Positions 1 through 9,335 are shown, numbered from the stretch's first letter. The stretch: DNA of 64,000 nucleotides from Hallerella sp963660435 (GCA_963660435.1 CAVKYI010000003.1:112102-176101); one strand, 5' to 3'. Notes: generated by a model from the sequence alone, not told the origin. Program-made: numbers and translations.

Positions 1-1
1 T

Positions 2-220
2 CTGGAATGTCGCGCAAGGTTTTTCGGAGCAAAAATCGAGGCGATGGAAGGCGCTTCCGCCTTTGCCATTGCGAACGCGATGCATGTCGAGGTCTTTGAA
101 ATTCGCACGATCAGCAATTTCACGGGCGACCTGGACGAATCGAAATGGAACCTGCGACATTCGCTCCGCGGGCTTGCCAAGAACATTCTCGAACCGATGA
201 TTCTGGAAGGCTCCGCGTGA
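2..220 (+). CDS. mqnB: Futalosine hydrolase MqnB, C-terminal part (5' end outside window)
   Basis: The open frame enters from the left edge and ends at TGA 218-220, giving the last 72 residues of a protein. It carries the motif IEAMEGASAFAIAN followed by FEIRTISNF and a WN-containing helix, which is the C-terminal signature of the nucleoside phosphorylase/hydrolase fold as it appears in MqnB. MqnB splits futalosine into hypoxanthine and dehypoxanthinyl futalosine in the futalosine pathway to menaquinone. The call is strengthened by the next gene, mqnD, whose GTG start overlaps this stop in a GTGA arrangement. A related MTA/SAH nucleosidase would share part of this motif, but the pairing with mqnD argues for MqnB. 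Confidence 0.85.
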   Translation: MECRARFFGAKIEAMEGASAFAIANAMHVEVFEIRTISNFTGDLDESKWNLRHSLRGLAKNILEPMILEGSA

Positions 221-1017
221 TTCCTCTCCGCCTTGGAATTTCCACGTGTCCGAACGACACCTATATCTATGAATCCCTGATCTTTGGGCAGGAAGGCTCT
301 CCCTTCGAGTGGCGCGTCACGTTTGCCGATGTCCAGACGCTAAACGAAATGGTTTTGCGGGGAGTCTTGGATGTCGCCAAGGTGAGCTGTGGCGTCTTGC
401 CTTTTATCCGGGACGATTACCGCTTGCTTTCCTGCGGCGGCGCCATGGGCTTTGGCTGTGGGCCTCTCCTGCTTGCGTCTCGGGACGGAGAATCCTTTTG
501 TCCCGACGAAGAAACGCTCTTGCCCGGAAAGAATACGACCGCCGCGCTTCTTTTTCGGTTCTGGGCTTCGGAAATGTACGGTATTTCCAGGCCGAAAGTC
601 TCCTACGCGTTTTTCGACGAAGTCTATTCCGCCCTGTGCTCGAACCGAAACCGCCAGGGCGTTGTCATCCACGAAAAGCGCTTTACCTGGCCAGAGGACA
701 GCCTGGGACTTTTGACCGATCTGGGCGCATTCTGGGAATCCCGGACAAGTTCGCCGATTCCCCTGGGATGCGCCGTTGCCAGGAAATCTCTGGGCGACGA
801 GGCGATCGTCGCCGTCGAGCGTGAAATCCGAAAAAGCCTGGACAAGGCGCGTTCGCGAAAGAATCTCGTCTCGGATTTCATCCGGGAAAAGGCGCAAATC
901 GCGGACGATTCCGTCATCGAGCGGCATATCCGTCTCTTCGTTTCCGACTTTACCCGCGAAATAGGGATTTCCGGCCAAAAGGCTCTCGAAATCCTGGCGC
1001 GGCACGCTTCTTTGTAA
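217..1017 (+). CDS. mqnD: 1,4-dihydroxy-6-naphthoate synthase MqnD
   Basis: A 266-residue protein that opens with the family hallmark LGISTCPNDTYIYESLIFG and continues with the periplasmic-binding-protein-like fold typical of MqnD, including VAKVSCGVLPF and a GCGPLLLAS segment. MqnD converts cyclic dehypoxanthinyl futalosine into 1,4-dihydroxy-6-naphthoate, the naphthoquinone ring precursor of menaquinone. I chose the GTG at 217 rather than the upstream ATG at 145: it gives the normal family length, it overlaps the mqnB stop by 4 bases (translational coupling), and an AAGG lies at 207-210. Menaquinone is the expected electron carrier to fumarate reductase in a succinate-forming anaerobe, which fits a Fibrobacter-like host. 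Confidence 0.92.
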   Translation: MIPLRLGISTCPNDTYIYESLIFGQEGSPFEWRVTFADVQTLNEMVLRGVLDVAKVSCGVLPFIRDDYRLLSCGGAMGFGCGPLLLASRDGESFCPDEETLLPGKNTTAALLFRFWASEMYGISRPKVSYAFFDEVYSALCSNRNRQGVVIHEKRFTWPEDSLGLLTDLGAFWESRTSSPIPLGCAVARKSLGDEAIVAVEREIRKSLDKARSRKNLVSDFIREKAQIADDSVIERHIRLFVSDFTREIGISGQKALEILARHASL

Positions 1018-1144
1018 AAAAACAAAAACAAACGGTTCTCTCGAAACAAAAAACGTCGATTGTAAAAAATATTTTTACGGAATGGCGATATTTTGGCCAA
1101 AACTTTATTTATTTTCCCAAAGTATCATTTTCAAGGGAGTCTTT

Positions 1145-1354
1145 ATGGACTTGGTTCAGCAACTGGAACAGGAACTCGAAGCTTTCAAGCGCGAGTACGA
1201 AAAGTTCGAGAAAGGCAACAAATCGGCAGGAACTCGCGCTCGCAAGGTCCTACAGGATATCAAACGTTCCTGCCAGGAACTTCGGGTCTCCATCCAAGGC
1301 GCCAAGAAGGATTCCGAGCCGAAAAAAAATCAAGAAGAAGGAGACTTGTCCTAG
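1145..1354 (+). CDS. Hc1-type histone H1-like protein
   Basis: A 69-residue, highly charged protein, mostly predicted helix, with the segment KFEKGNKSAGTRARKVLQDI followed by KRSCQELRVSIQ. This matches the short bacterial histone H1-like family (Hc1, first described in Chlamydia), whose members bind and compact DNA. The ATG at 1145 follows an AAGGGAG Shine-Dalgarno sequence 7 bases upstream; an in-frame ATG at 1082 would add an unlikely hydrophobic stretch. The gene stands alone, with about 125 bases before it and a promoter for the next operon after it. DNA binding is inferred from family resemblance only. Confidence 0.75.
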   Translation: MDLVQQLEQELEAFKREYEKFEKGNKSAGTRARKVLQDIKRSCQELRVSIQGAKKDSEPKKNQEEGDLS

Positions 1355-1424
1355 AACAGGCGACGGAACAATGGGAAATACCATGAAAAAATGCTTTTTT
1401 GCAAAGATTTATCATGAAAAGGGT

Positions 1425-1453
1425 TTGACTAAAGCTATTTTTGAAGGTATATT
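1425..1453 (+). promoter_or_regulatory. Strong sigma-70-type promoter for the envelope cluster
   Basis: TTGACT at 1425-1430 and TATATT at 1448-1453 are separated by exactly 17 bases, close to the ideal housekeeping promoter. Transcription would start near 1460, giving a leader of about 90 bases before the ATG at 1549. It is one of the clearest promoters in the window and probably drives the cluster that runs to 12313. Confidence 0.75.
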
Positions 1454-1548
1454 CCACAATGTGATTTGTTGCACAGGGATGTTCCCTTGTCGCTGATCCG
1501 AATGGACTATGGTGAATTTATGTTTCATGATTGGAGAACTCTAGCAGT

Positions 1549-3069
1549 ATGACCCTAAAGAAAGTATTCGTAGTTCTTGCCGGGGCTATGCTCTTTTCAG
1601 GATATGCTTCGGCAAAGGCTATTAACGTGCCGGGCGATTACGAAAAGATCGCGGACGCTCTGGGCAACGCAGACGCTGGCGATACCATTTTCGTCAAGCG
1701 TGGAACCTACAATGAAAACATCACGCTTGTCATGGGCGTAGTCCTAAAGGGCGAAGACCCCTTGACGACGATTATCGACGGCGGACGCCGCGGACCGACC
1801 GTCATGGGAACGTCCGGTGCGGAAATGTCCCACTTCACCATTCGGAACGGTATCGAAGGCATCCTCTGCGAAAACGCCGCCCCCTATATCCACCACTGCT
1901 ACGTGATGGACAACAAGGCGACGGGCATTGCCGCTTTCATCTCCTTGCCGAACCTCCGCAACAACGTGGTGTACGGGAACCGCTGGTCCGGCATTCTCGC
2001 CTGGGGCGCAAAGTCGCTTGACGCCTATGTCGAACAGAACGTGGTTCTCCGCAACGGTTATTCGGGACTCGCCCTGAAAGGTCCGTCGAATATCGTCGCG
2101 CGCAACAACATCTTCATGGAAAACCATTACTACGGAGTCTTTGCCGACCCTGCCGCGGGACAGACAAAGATCGAGTATAACAACATCTACAAGAACTACT
2201 ACCCGTTCAACCGCTTCATCAAGGTGAACCGCACGAACGTCTCCCTGGATCCGAAATTCATCAGTCCGTCTCTCTCCAAGCCGAACTTCTTCTGCAATTC
2301 CAAGTCCCCGATGCTCAAGCGCGGCAAGGGAAAGCTCGATATCGGTCTTTTGGCGCATGACGTGGTTACCGAAAAGGAAGAGGAAGTGGCGGAAACGCGC
2401 AATCCGGACACGGACGGTGACGGTCTCTGCGATCCGTGGGTCTCCGAAGAAGGTCTTTCCGAAAAGTATGCCGCCATTTGCACGGGCATCGACAACTGCC
2501 CGGAAGACGCGGAAGATGTCGATGGATTCCAGGACGATGACGGTTGCCCGGATCCGGACAACGATCGTGACGGCATCTGCGATCCGTGGGTCGAGGCCAG
2601 CGGACTTCTCGACAAGTATGCGCACACTTGCAAGGGTGCAGACGCTTGCCCGGACAATCCCGAGACATTGAACGGCTATAAGGACGAAGACGGCTGCCCG
2701 GACGAAGTCCCCGTTCCTCCCAAGAAGGTCTTTGTTCTCGAAGGCGTGAATTTCGAATCCGGAAAGGCGACGATTACCAAGGATTCCGAAGTTTCCTTGC
2801 GCAAGGTTGTCGATATCATGGAAGCCTTCCCGGAAACGACTTTTGAAATTGTCGGTCACACGGACAACGTCGGCAACTCGGCCAAGAACAAGCAGCTCTC
2901 TGCGGACCGCGCCGCTTCCGTCAAGGCCTTCCTTGTCGAAAATGGAATTGCCGACAATCGTATGGTAACTCGTGGTGCTGGCGATACGCAGCCGAAGGCT
3001 TCCAACAAGACGCCGGAAGGTCGCGCCCAGAACCGCCGCATTGAATTTATCCGCACGGATATCAAGTAA
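1549..3069 (+). CDS. Secreted beta-helix / TSP3-repeat / OmpA-domain fusion protein
   Basis: A 506-residue exported protein with three parts. Residues 1-22 form a signal peptide ending in YASA. Residues about 24-260 are a right-handed parallel beta-helix of the NosD/DUF1565 kind, with repeated G-[IV]-x-x-x-x-[AN]-x-N rungs. Residues about 290-388 are calcium-binding thrombospondin type-3-like repeats (DTDGDGLCDPW, DNDRDGICDPW, DDGCPD). Residues about 395-505 are an OmpA C-terminal domain with VGHTDNVGN, LSADRAASV and GRAQNRRIEF, including the Asp and Arg that hold peptidoglycan. The ATG at 1549 has a GGAGAA upstream and begins the signal peptide; a TTG at 1531 is in frame but unlikely. An anchor between outer membrane or periplasm and cell wall is inferred. 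Confidence 0.85.
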   Translation: MTLKKVFVVLAGAMLFSGYASAKAINVPGDYEKIADALGNADAGDTIFVKRGTYNENITLVMGVVLKGEDPLTTIIDGGRRGPTVMGTSGAEMSHFTIRNGIEGILCENAAPYIHHCYVMDNKATGIAAFISLPNLRNNVVYGNRWSGILAWGAKSLDAYVEQNVVLRNGYSGLALKGPSNIVARNNIFMENHYYGVFADPAAGQTKIEYNNIYKNYYPFNRFIKVNRTNVSLDPKFISPSLSKPNFFCNSKSPMLKRGKGKLDIGLLAHDVVTEKEEEVAETRNPDTDGDGLCDPWVSEEGLSEKYAAICTGIDNCPEDAEDVDGFQDDDGCPDPDNDRDGICDPWVEASGLLDKYAHTCKGADACPDNPETLNGYKDEDGCPDEVPVPPKKVFVLEGVNFESGKATITKDSEVSLRKVVDIMEAFPETTFEIVGHTDNVGNSAKNKQLSADRAASVKAFLVENGIADNRMVTRGAGDTQPKASNKTPEGRAQNRRIEFIRTDIK

Positions 3070-3084
3070 GGAGAAGGTTAGGTG

Positions 3085-5334
3085 ATGACACGCTTTAGCT
3101 TCATCAAGACAACGGCTGTAGGGCTTATCTGCACGAGTGCAGCGTTAGCTTCTCCCACGTATTCCCCGCACAAGTACCAGCAGAACGATTGGTTCGGAGA
3201 ATTCGGCAGCAACAATACGGCCATGTATGTGAACCCGGCAGGAATCGCGGAAACGGATCAAATCGAACTTTCTATCGGCTATTTCAGCACGATCAGTGGC
3301 GAAGCCTCCCAGGAATACGGTTCGTTGACGATTCCGTTTGGCTACAACCACACGTTGGGCATTTCGTTCTTTGAAAACGGAGCGAGTATCGATGGGGGCT
3401 ATTCCTACACCGAAAATGCCTACATGATCGGCTATGCCTACCGTCTAATGCACTGCCTGGCCTTGGGCGTCGATCTTTCGATTCTCCAGATAAACCAGTT
3501 TGACATGAACAAGCAGTTTACGATGGGCGCGGACATCGGTATCGCATGGAACCCGATTTCCAATTCCCGATTCGGAAGCTTGACCGTCGGCGTAGCGTTC
3601 CAGAACGCGATCGCCCCGGCGATAAGCACCGAGGAAGAAAATACCTCGTACCATTTCGTGTTCATGGGAGCGAGCGAATCCTACAAGGTTCCCAGCAACC
3701 TGAACTTCTCGCTTTTCTATCGCGGATTCAACCGGTTGCTCGAAGCGAAAGCGGAACTTTCCATCATCGACGTTATCCATGATAGCGATGAAGGCGGTGA
3801 CGGAATGAATCTGGAAACGAGCTTCACCTTGACCTACTACCTGAGTTCTCACCTAGGCGTTCGTCTTCGCTTCACGAAGGAAGGCTACCCGGTGCTGGGC
3901 GCGACGGTGAATGTCAAGGACGTGACGTTCTTCCGCTATCTGGCTCTCGACCTGGAAATGTCCCATGACGATATTGTCGAAAAGAAGAACCGCGGATTTA
4001 TCTGGGCGGTGAAGCTCACGTCCCGTTTCGGCAATACGCGTGAAGAAAATATCGGCGAAGATCGCTACCGTCGCTTGAAAATCGAACCGGAAAACGATTA
4101 TCGCGCGGCGATGCGCCTTTACCTGAACCGCCAGTTCCTGGAAGCGGCCTATGCGTTTGGCAAGGTCCAGACCAAGTATCCGGCATTCCACTTGGTTGAC
4201 CAGGCGGCGTTCTACAAAGGAAAGTCCTTCGAAAACATGCGGATGCACAAGGCGGCCAAGTCCGTCTATGAAGACGCCATCAAGCGTTATCCGCAGAGCG
4301 ATCAACGCGCAAAATATCACTTCCAGCTGATGAATATCGACTACAAGGAAGGCAAGTATAACGATGCGATGGTCAAGTACCAGTATATCGTGCAGCATTA
4401 TAGCGAAAGCGACGTGAAGGCGGATGCGGACTATATTGCGGGCCAGATCAAGTTCGAACAGGGTCTCTATCAGGAATCCATCGATCTGCTCTCGGCGATT
4501 CTTCCGGGCAACGCCAACTATTTCTATGCGCGCTATACGATGGGCATTGCCAATAGCCGCATGGGCAAGTGGGACGAAGCGGAAAACTGCTTCCGCGACA
4601 TCATCGACCAGCCGGCGTCCAACCAGTCCGAAATGGATCTCCAGGATGCGGCAAAGGTCAAGCTGGGTCACATCTACTTCTCTGGCGAGACTCCGAACAT
4701 TCCGGAAGCGGCAGGCCTTTATGGACAGGTCAAGCCCGGTTCTCCGGTCTATGACGAAGCGATGCTTGCCCTGGGATGGTCCTTCCTGAAGGTGAACAAG
4801 CCGGACGAAGCGATCAAGTATGCCCAGTGGATTATCAAGAACATGCCGGATTCCTTCCTGCTTTCGGAAGCCTATCTCGTCGAAGGGTATTGCTACTACA
4901 TGAAGAAAGACTATGGAAATGCGGAGCGTTCCTTGACCCATGCGGAAAAGCTTACCGAACAGCCTGTTGTTTCCATGGCGGCTCGCGATAGCGCTCGCAA
5001 GGCCTATGAGGACAACGAAGCTCACTTCGACAGTGTCCAGGCCAAGGCTCTCGACCTTTCCCGTCAGTTGCCGACACCGCGTGTCGAAATGAAGCGCGAT
5101 CAGCTGCGTCCGGACTTTGACAAGGCGAACGCCGCGATCGACGATTACGCAAAGTTCATGCAGCGTTCCCAGCAAAGCGACCGCTTTGAATCCAACCGCA
5201 AGCGCGTTCTTGACGATGCCGGCTTTACGCTCGCTACCGTCAAGACGAAGAAGGCGGAAAGCGGTGGCGGTTCGAGCTCGGGCGCGAACTCTCAAGAGCT
5301 TCAGGAACTGGATAACCTGGAAGATTTGGAGTAA
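3085..5334 (+). CDS. Outer-membrane beta-barrel (PorV-like) fused to TPR repeats
   Basis: A 749-residue exported protein. After a signal peptide (ending near ALAS), residues about 25-325 read as an outer-membrane barrel: alternating hydrophobic strands and an early NNTAMYVNPAGIAE segment that resembles the start of PorV/FadL-type barrels. From about residue 330 to 640 there are repeated TPR helices such as AAYAFGKVQTKYP and SVYEDAIKRYPQSD. The tail is charged with a short Ser/Gly stretch. It begins 15 bases after the previous stop, behind AAGGAGAAGG; a GTG at 3082 is directly before the chosen ATG. The barrel suggests an outer-membrane seat and the TPRs a periplasmic docking surface for the next gene's product. 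The exact role is unknown. Confidence 0.75.
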   Translation: MTRFSFIKTTAVGLICTSAALASPTYSPHKYQQNDWFGEFGSNNTAMYVNPAGIAETDQIELSIGYFSTISGEASQEYGSLTIPFGYNHTLGISFFENGASIDGGYSYTENAYMIGYAYRLMHCLALGVDLSILQINQFDMNKQFTMGADIGIAWNPISNSRFGSLTVGVAFQNAIAPAISTEEENTSYHFVFMGASESYKVPSNLNFSLFYRGFNRLLEAKAELSIIDVIHDSDEGGDGMNLETSFTLTYYLSSHLGVRLRFTKEGYPVLGATVNVKDVTFFRYLALDLEMSHDDIVEKKNRGFIWAVKLTSRFGNTREENIGEDRYRRLKIEPENDYRAAMRLYLNRQFLEAAYAFGKVQTKYPAFHLVDQAAFYKGKSFENMRMHKAAKSVYEDAIKRYPQSDQRAKYHFQLMNIDYKEGKYNDAMVKYQYIVQHYSESDVKADADYIAGQIKFEQGLYQESIDLLSAILPGNANYFYARYTMGIANSRMGKWDEAENCFRDIIDQPASNQSEMDLQDAAKVKLGHIYFSGETPNIPEAAGLYGQVKPGSPVYDEAMLALGWSFLKVNKPDEAIKYAQWIIKNMPDSFLLSEAYLVEGYCYYMKKDYGNAERSLTHAEKLTEQPVVSMAARDSARKAYEDNEAHFDSVQAKALDLSRQLPTPRVEMKRDQLRPDFDKANAAIDDYAKFMQRSQQSDRFESNRKRVLDDAGFTLATVKTKKAESGGGSSSGANSQELQELDNLEDLE

Positions 5335-5346
5335 TTTAACAATGGG

Positions 5347-5381
5347 GGATAGACCTGGATAACCGGGTCTGTCCTTGTTTT
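5347..5381 (+). terminator. Hairpin with T-rich tail between the two TPR genes
   Basis: GGATAGACC at 5347-5355 pairs with GGTCTGTCC at 5366-5374 (one G-T pair), followed by TTGTTTT. The tail is imperfect, so it may attenuate rather than stop transcription inside the cluster. Confidence 0.5.
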
Positions 5382-5405
5382 AAAAGTGGTAGGTAGAAAA
5401 TTCAA

Positions 5406-8400
5406 ATGAAAAAACTATTTATAATCGCTTTATCGCTCTGCACCATTGCCGGAGTTTCTTATGCGGATCCTTGCAAGGACAAAACGAACGAAGCGAAAAC
5501 GATGCTTGCCAAGTGCAAGACGATGCAGAAAGGATCTCGCGACTATAAACAGTGCGCTAGCTCCTATAACCTCTTGAAAACCCAGGCGCAACAGGCTTGC
5601 CGTTCGGGCGGCATGGACGAAAGCGAAATGCAGTCCGCCATCAAGCAGTGGCGTACCCAGGTGGATCGTTGCAAGGGAAAGCAGAGCTCTCGTTGCGCCA
5701 GTGCGCTCCAGCAGCTCGGAAACTACCAGTATCGCCTGGAAGAAAAGCACCAGGTCGATGCGATGGCCCAGTATGAATCGGATATCGCCTGGTGCGAAGA
5801 CCGCGACAACGAACCGGCAAAGTGCAAGGATCTCGGAGCGGGACCGAAAGTCGATCATTCGAAGTCTCTCGGGTATTTCCTCGAATATATCGACAAGTAT
5901 CCGAAAGAGGCAAGAACTCCGAACGTGATGTACCAGGCTTCGTTTGTATATGAAGCGAGCGGCGAAGAGGAAAAGGCCTACAAGCTGAGAATGCGCCTCG
6001 TAAAGGAATTCCCGGACAACGGGCTTGTGCCAAAGACTTGGCTCCGAATCGCGGAATATCACTTTATGAACCGCAAGTTCCGCGACGCTATCGATGCGTA
6101 CAAGCGTGTGACCGGATTTGAAAACCTGACTGGCAAGGAAGCCGCTCTCGCAATGTATCACTTGGCGGAATCCTATTACAATATCGCAGAGTACGAAACG
6201 GCGGCCAAGACCTATTTCGCCTATATCGATGGTTCCGACAAGGGCAAATATCCGAGCGACTTGCGATTGGAAGCGATGGACTTCATGGCTGCCGCCTTCT
6301 CCGATATCGATGACGGCGTTCGCGTCGCGGCTAAGTTCCTCAAGGACAAAAAGGTCAAGTTCAAGGATTCCCTCTATTACCGTATCGGTATGAAGAACAA
6401 GGATCACGACCGTAACGAGGAAGCGGTGCAGTCCTTCAAGTACTTGCTAGACATCAATCCGGATTATGTGGATGCGCCTCTCGCCGATGTCGCGATGGTT
6501 GAAATTCTCATCATCCAGCAGAAGTTTGACGAGGCTCAGGAACAGCGCAAGCTGGTGGTGAAGCGTTACAGCAAGAATTCTTCGTGGTTCAAGAAGAACA
6601 AGCAGTACCCGGCTTCTGTCGAAAACGCGGAAAAGGCGATTCGCGCCGCGATGCTGGACATTCCCCAGTATGATCATTCCCAGGCCGCAAAGCTCATGAA
6701 GGAAGGTGATACGGAAGGCGCCAAAAAGCGTTACCAGATTGCAATCCAGGGATACAACGATTTCTTGAAGCAGTATAAGAACGAGCCGACTTGGGACGAA
6801 TACAAGGTCTATGCGAATCTGGCGCTTGTCTATCAGGAGATGAACCAGTTCGCGAAAGCGGCGGAAATGTTCAACAAGATTGTCGATGCCGATACGAACC
6901 GCTATGGCCGTAGGGCTCTAGGATCTGCCGCTCCCTACAAGAAGGAAGATGCAGGCTACAATGCGGTCATCATGATGGACAAGGCTCGCACTGCTGCCCA
7001 GCAGAGCAAGGCGGGCGACGATCCGGTCAAGGCATACAGCCTTCCCGAAACCAAGGCCTACTTTGCGCAGGTTGACAAGTATATGGCCAAGTTCGCGAAA
7101 CAAAAGGAAGCGGTGGAACTTGCCTACAATGCGGCGATTGTTCGTTACCAGGCAAAGCAGTACAAGGAAGCCGTTGTCGATTTCCGCAATCTGAAGACCA
7201 ACTATCCCAAGAACCAGTATATCTTGCTCATCAGCCGTATGCTTGCCCAGTCCTTGCTCGAATCGGAACAGCTTGACGAGTCCCAGAAGGAATTCGAATG
7301 GCTGTACAAGCAATATGCCGAAGTCAAGGAAACTCGCAACGATTCGATGGCAAAGGTCATTCGGACATCGATTGCCGCGGTGCTCTTCCAGAAAGCGGAC
7401 AAGTCGGTGAAAAACGGACAGTTTGAACAGGGCGCTCTCGCCTACCTGAACTTGGTGAAGCTCTATCCGATGGAATCGTTTGCGGACAAGGCTGTCTTTG
7501 AAGCCGGCAATGCCTATGAAAAGGCCAACAGCTATGAAAAGGCCGCCCAGACATTCATGATGCTTCCGCAGAGCTATGGACAGTCTCCGTTAACGATCCG
7601 CGGCATCTTGCGCGCCGCGATGAACTACAAGAAGGCGGGCAAGCCGGAACAGGCCGCCCAGACATTCCTGTTCATCACGAACAATTTCGAAAAGGATTCC
7701 ATGGCGTATGCCGCGATCGGCTTTGCCGCATCGACATACGATTCGATTCCCAACAAGAAATTGGCTGCCCAGACCTACGAACTTGCCTACAAGAAGTATC
7801 CGAATCATGAAAAGACGCCGGGTATGCTCTATAGCGCGTGCCTGACTTATGACGAAGCGCAGCTTCCCGAAGAGGCCATCCGCTGCTCGAAGGATCTTGT
7901 TCGCGACTATCCGAAGAGTTCCTACGCTCTCGACGCGGCGTTCAGCATTCCGGTCGCCTACCAGAACGCAAAGCGCTGGTCCGAAGCTGCGGATGCCTAT
8001 ATCACGTTCGCCAAGAACTATACGGCAGACAAGGAAAAGCTCATCGCCGCCTACATTGGAACGGCGCGCGCCTATCGCGAGCTCAAGGATGACAAGAACG
8101 CTGCCGATTATTACAAGAAGACGATCGACGCCTATGACAAGTATGGTCTGCAGATCAAGAATGCGGATCCGGGAGTTCCCGCCGAGGCTGCGTTCTATCT
8201 CGGCGAAATGGAATTTGCCAAGATGGAGCCGATAGCGGTTTCCGGAAACGAAAAGGCAAAGGCGGCTTCGGTCAAGAAGCTCACGGAAATTCTGAAGGTC
8301 GCCGTGGGGCACTATTCGAAGTCGGCGACATACGCTTCGGAACAATGGACTTTCCGCGCTACAAACAAGATCGGCTTCCTGTTCGTCACGATGGCGGCAA

Positions 8401-9146
8401 AGATTCGGGAACAGGATCTTAACGGCAAGACGGACGAAGAACGCTTTGCCGAGCGCATCGGGATCGTGCAGCAGCTTCCGGGCTACTATGACCAGGCCCA
8501 GCCGATTTTCCAGAAGAACATCGATCTTGCGCGCGACCAGGGTTTCTACAATGCCGACGTGATTGCCGCCGAAGAAGGCTACATCGAAATGTACTACCAG
8601 GGATGCGCCGTGTTTGTTGAAGTGGGTGACGCCTTCGCGAAGTCTCCGCTTCCCGATAGCGTGGAAATCGTGACCCAGTATGTAGAATACGAAGGAATGA
8701 CAAAGGAAGATGCCGCGATGGCTGCCGGCGAAGATCTGCAGGCCTATCGCGAAGAGCTCGAATCGCGTTCCCAGGCGGCACGCGAAGCGGCTGTTCCGCG
8801 TTGCGCAACGGGTATCCGCGCTTCCGAGCATTATGGAATCGACAACCAGTGGACGCAGAAGCTTTACGAGGCCTTGCGCGATCTCGACGAGCAGAACGAA
8901 GCGCTTCAGATCAAGATTACCAAGTTCGACGCGACGAAGCTCTTCAAGGATCCGAGCTACTTCAAGACGAAGGCTCGTCTTGACCAGGTTCGCGAATCCA
9001 AGGTCATGACCAAGCAGGAACAGCTCGCTACCTACCAGGAAATCCTGAAGGATGCCCAGAGCGAAAACGAAAAGCTCCGGGCTGAACTTGCCGAACTCCA
9101 GGCTCGCCTGGCTCCTCCGGCGGTAAATCCTTCGCCTGCCCCGTAA
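5406..9146 (+). CDS. Giant periplasmic TPR-repeat protein
   Basis: A 1,246-residue protein with a clear signal peptide (MKKLFIIALSLCTIAGVSYA) and no later membrane segment. Residues about 22-150 are rich in cysteine (DPCKDK, LAKCKT, KQCASS, QACRSG, DRCKGK, SRCASA, WCEDRD, AKCKDL), suggesting disulfides in the periplasm. Most of the rest consists of TPR-type helical pairs, for example AYKRVTGFENLTGKEAALAM and AAETFNK-like units around 470-500, 590-640 and 700-900. The end is a short coiled coil (NEKLRAELAELQARLAPP). It follows another TPR protein and precedes TolQ/TolR-type genes, so it probably forms a periplasmic scaffold between the energised inner-membrane complex and the outer membrane. 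In architecture it recalls the giant TPR protein AgmK/GltI of Myxococcus, but I cannot show homology beyond the repeat. Confidence 0.75.
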   Translation: MKKLFIIALSLCTIAGVSYADPCKDKTNEAKTMLAKCKTMQKGSRDYKQCASSYNLLKTQAQQACRSGGMDESEMQSAIKQWRTQVDRCKGKQSSRCASALQQLGNYQYRLEEKHQVDAMAQYESDIAWCEDRDNEPAKCKDLGAGPKVDHSKSLGYFLEYIDKYPKEARTPNVMYQASFVYEASGEEEKAYKLRMRLVKEFPDNGLVPKTWLRIAEYHFMNRKFRDAIDAYKRVTGFENLTGKEAALAMYHLAESYYNIAEYETAAKTYFAYIDGSDKGKYPSDLRLEAMDFMAAAFSDIDDGVRVAAKFLKDKKVKFKDSLYYRIGMKNKDHDRNEEAVQSFKYLLDINPDYVDAPLADVAMVEILIIQQKFDEAQEQRKLVVKRYSKNSSWFKKNKQYPASVENAEKAIRAAMLDIPQYDHSQAAKLMKEGDTEGAKKRYQIAIQGYNDFLKQYKNEPTWDEYKVYANLALVYQEMNQFAKAAEMFNKIVDADTNRYGRRALGSAAPYKKEDAGYNAVIMMDKARTAAQQSKAGDDPVKAYSLPETKAYFAQVDKYMAKFAKQKEAVELAYNAAIVRYQAKQYKEAVVDFRNLKTNYPKNQYILLISRMLAQSLLESEQLDESQKEFEWLYKQYAEVKETRNDSMAKVIRTSIAAVLFQKADKSVKNGQFEQGALAYLNLVKLYPMESFADKAVFEAGNAYEKANSYEKAAQTFMMLPQSYGQSPLTIRGILRAAMNYKKAGKPEQAAQTFLFITNNFEKDSMAYAAIGFAASTYDSIPNKKLAAQTYELAYKKYPNHEKTPGMLYSACLTYDEAQLPEEAIRCSKDLVRDYPKSSYALDAAFSIPVAYQNAKRWSEAADAYITFAKNYTADKEKLIAAYIGTARAYRELKDDKNAADYYKKTIDAYDKYGLQIKNADPGVPAEAAFYLGEMEFAKMEPIAVSGNEKAKAASVKKLTEILKVAVGHYSKSATYASEQWTFRATNKIGFLFVTMAAKIREQDLNGKTDEERFAERIGIVQQLPGYYDQAQPIFQKNIDLARDQGFYNADVIAAEEGYIEMYYQGCAVFVEVGDAFAKSPLPDSVEIVTQYVEYEGMTKEDAAMAAGEDLQAYREELESRSQAAREAAVPRCATGIRASEHYGIDNQWTQKLYEALRDLDEQNEALQIKITKFDATKLFKDPSYFKTKARLDQVRESKVMTKQEQLATYQEILKDAQSENEKLRAELAELQARLAPPAVNPSPAP

Positions 9147-9175
9147 CGACGGTTCTTGCGTAATTCTATTTTTAC

Positions 9176-9222
9176 AAAAAGGAAGATCCCTGCAAAAAAA
9201 AACGGGGATTTTCCTTTTTTTT
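9176..9222 (+). terminator. Rho-independent terminator or attenuator before the TolQ-like gene
   Basis: AAAAAGGAAGATCCC at 9176-9190 pairs with GGGATTTTCCTTTTT around 9205-9219, with an A-rich loop and a run of T. It splits the cluster into an upstream structural part and a downstream motor part. The TolQ-like gene starts 114 bases later and may have its own promoter, though I see no convincing -35/-10 pair. Confidence 0.7.
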
Positions 9223-9335
9223 ATGGAGTAATGAAAATTTTACAGCCGATACCCGTTCCAAAAGGCAAAAAAAAAAATAAATATGCGGATACAGGAAACA
9301 AACATCTCATCACTTGTAAAAAAAGGAGTACCCTA

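Noticed and set aside
3853..5295. Long open frame (480 codons) on the minus strand inside the barrel-TPR gene
   Set aside because: It is antisense to a well-supported gene with signal peptide and TPR repeats; the translation is Arg/Phe/Ile-rich without domain pattern, as expected from a mirrored frame in codon-biased DNA.
7590..8831. Minus-strand open frame of 413 codons inside the giant TPR gene
   Set aside because: Same reason: no motif, no ribosome binding site, and the plus frame is clearly coding.
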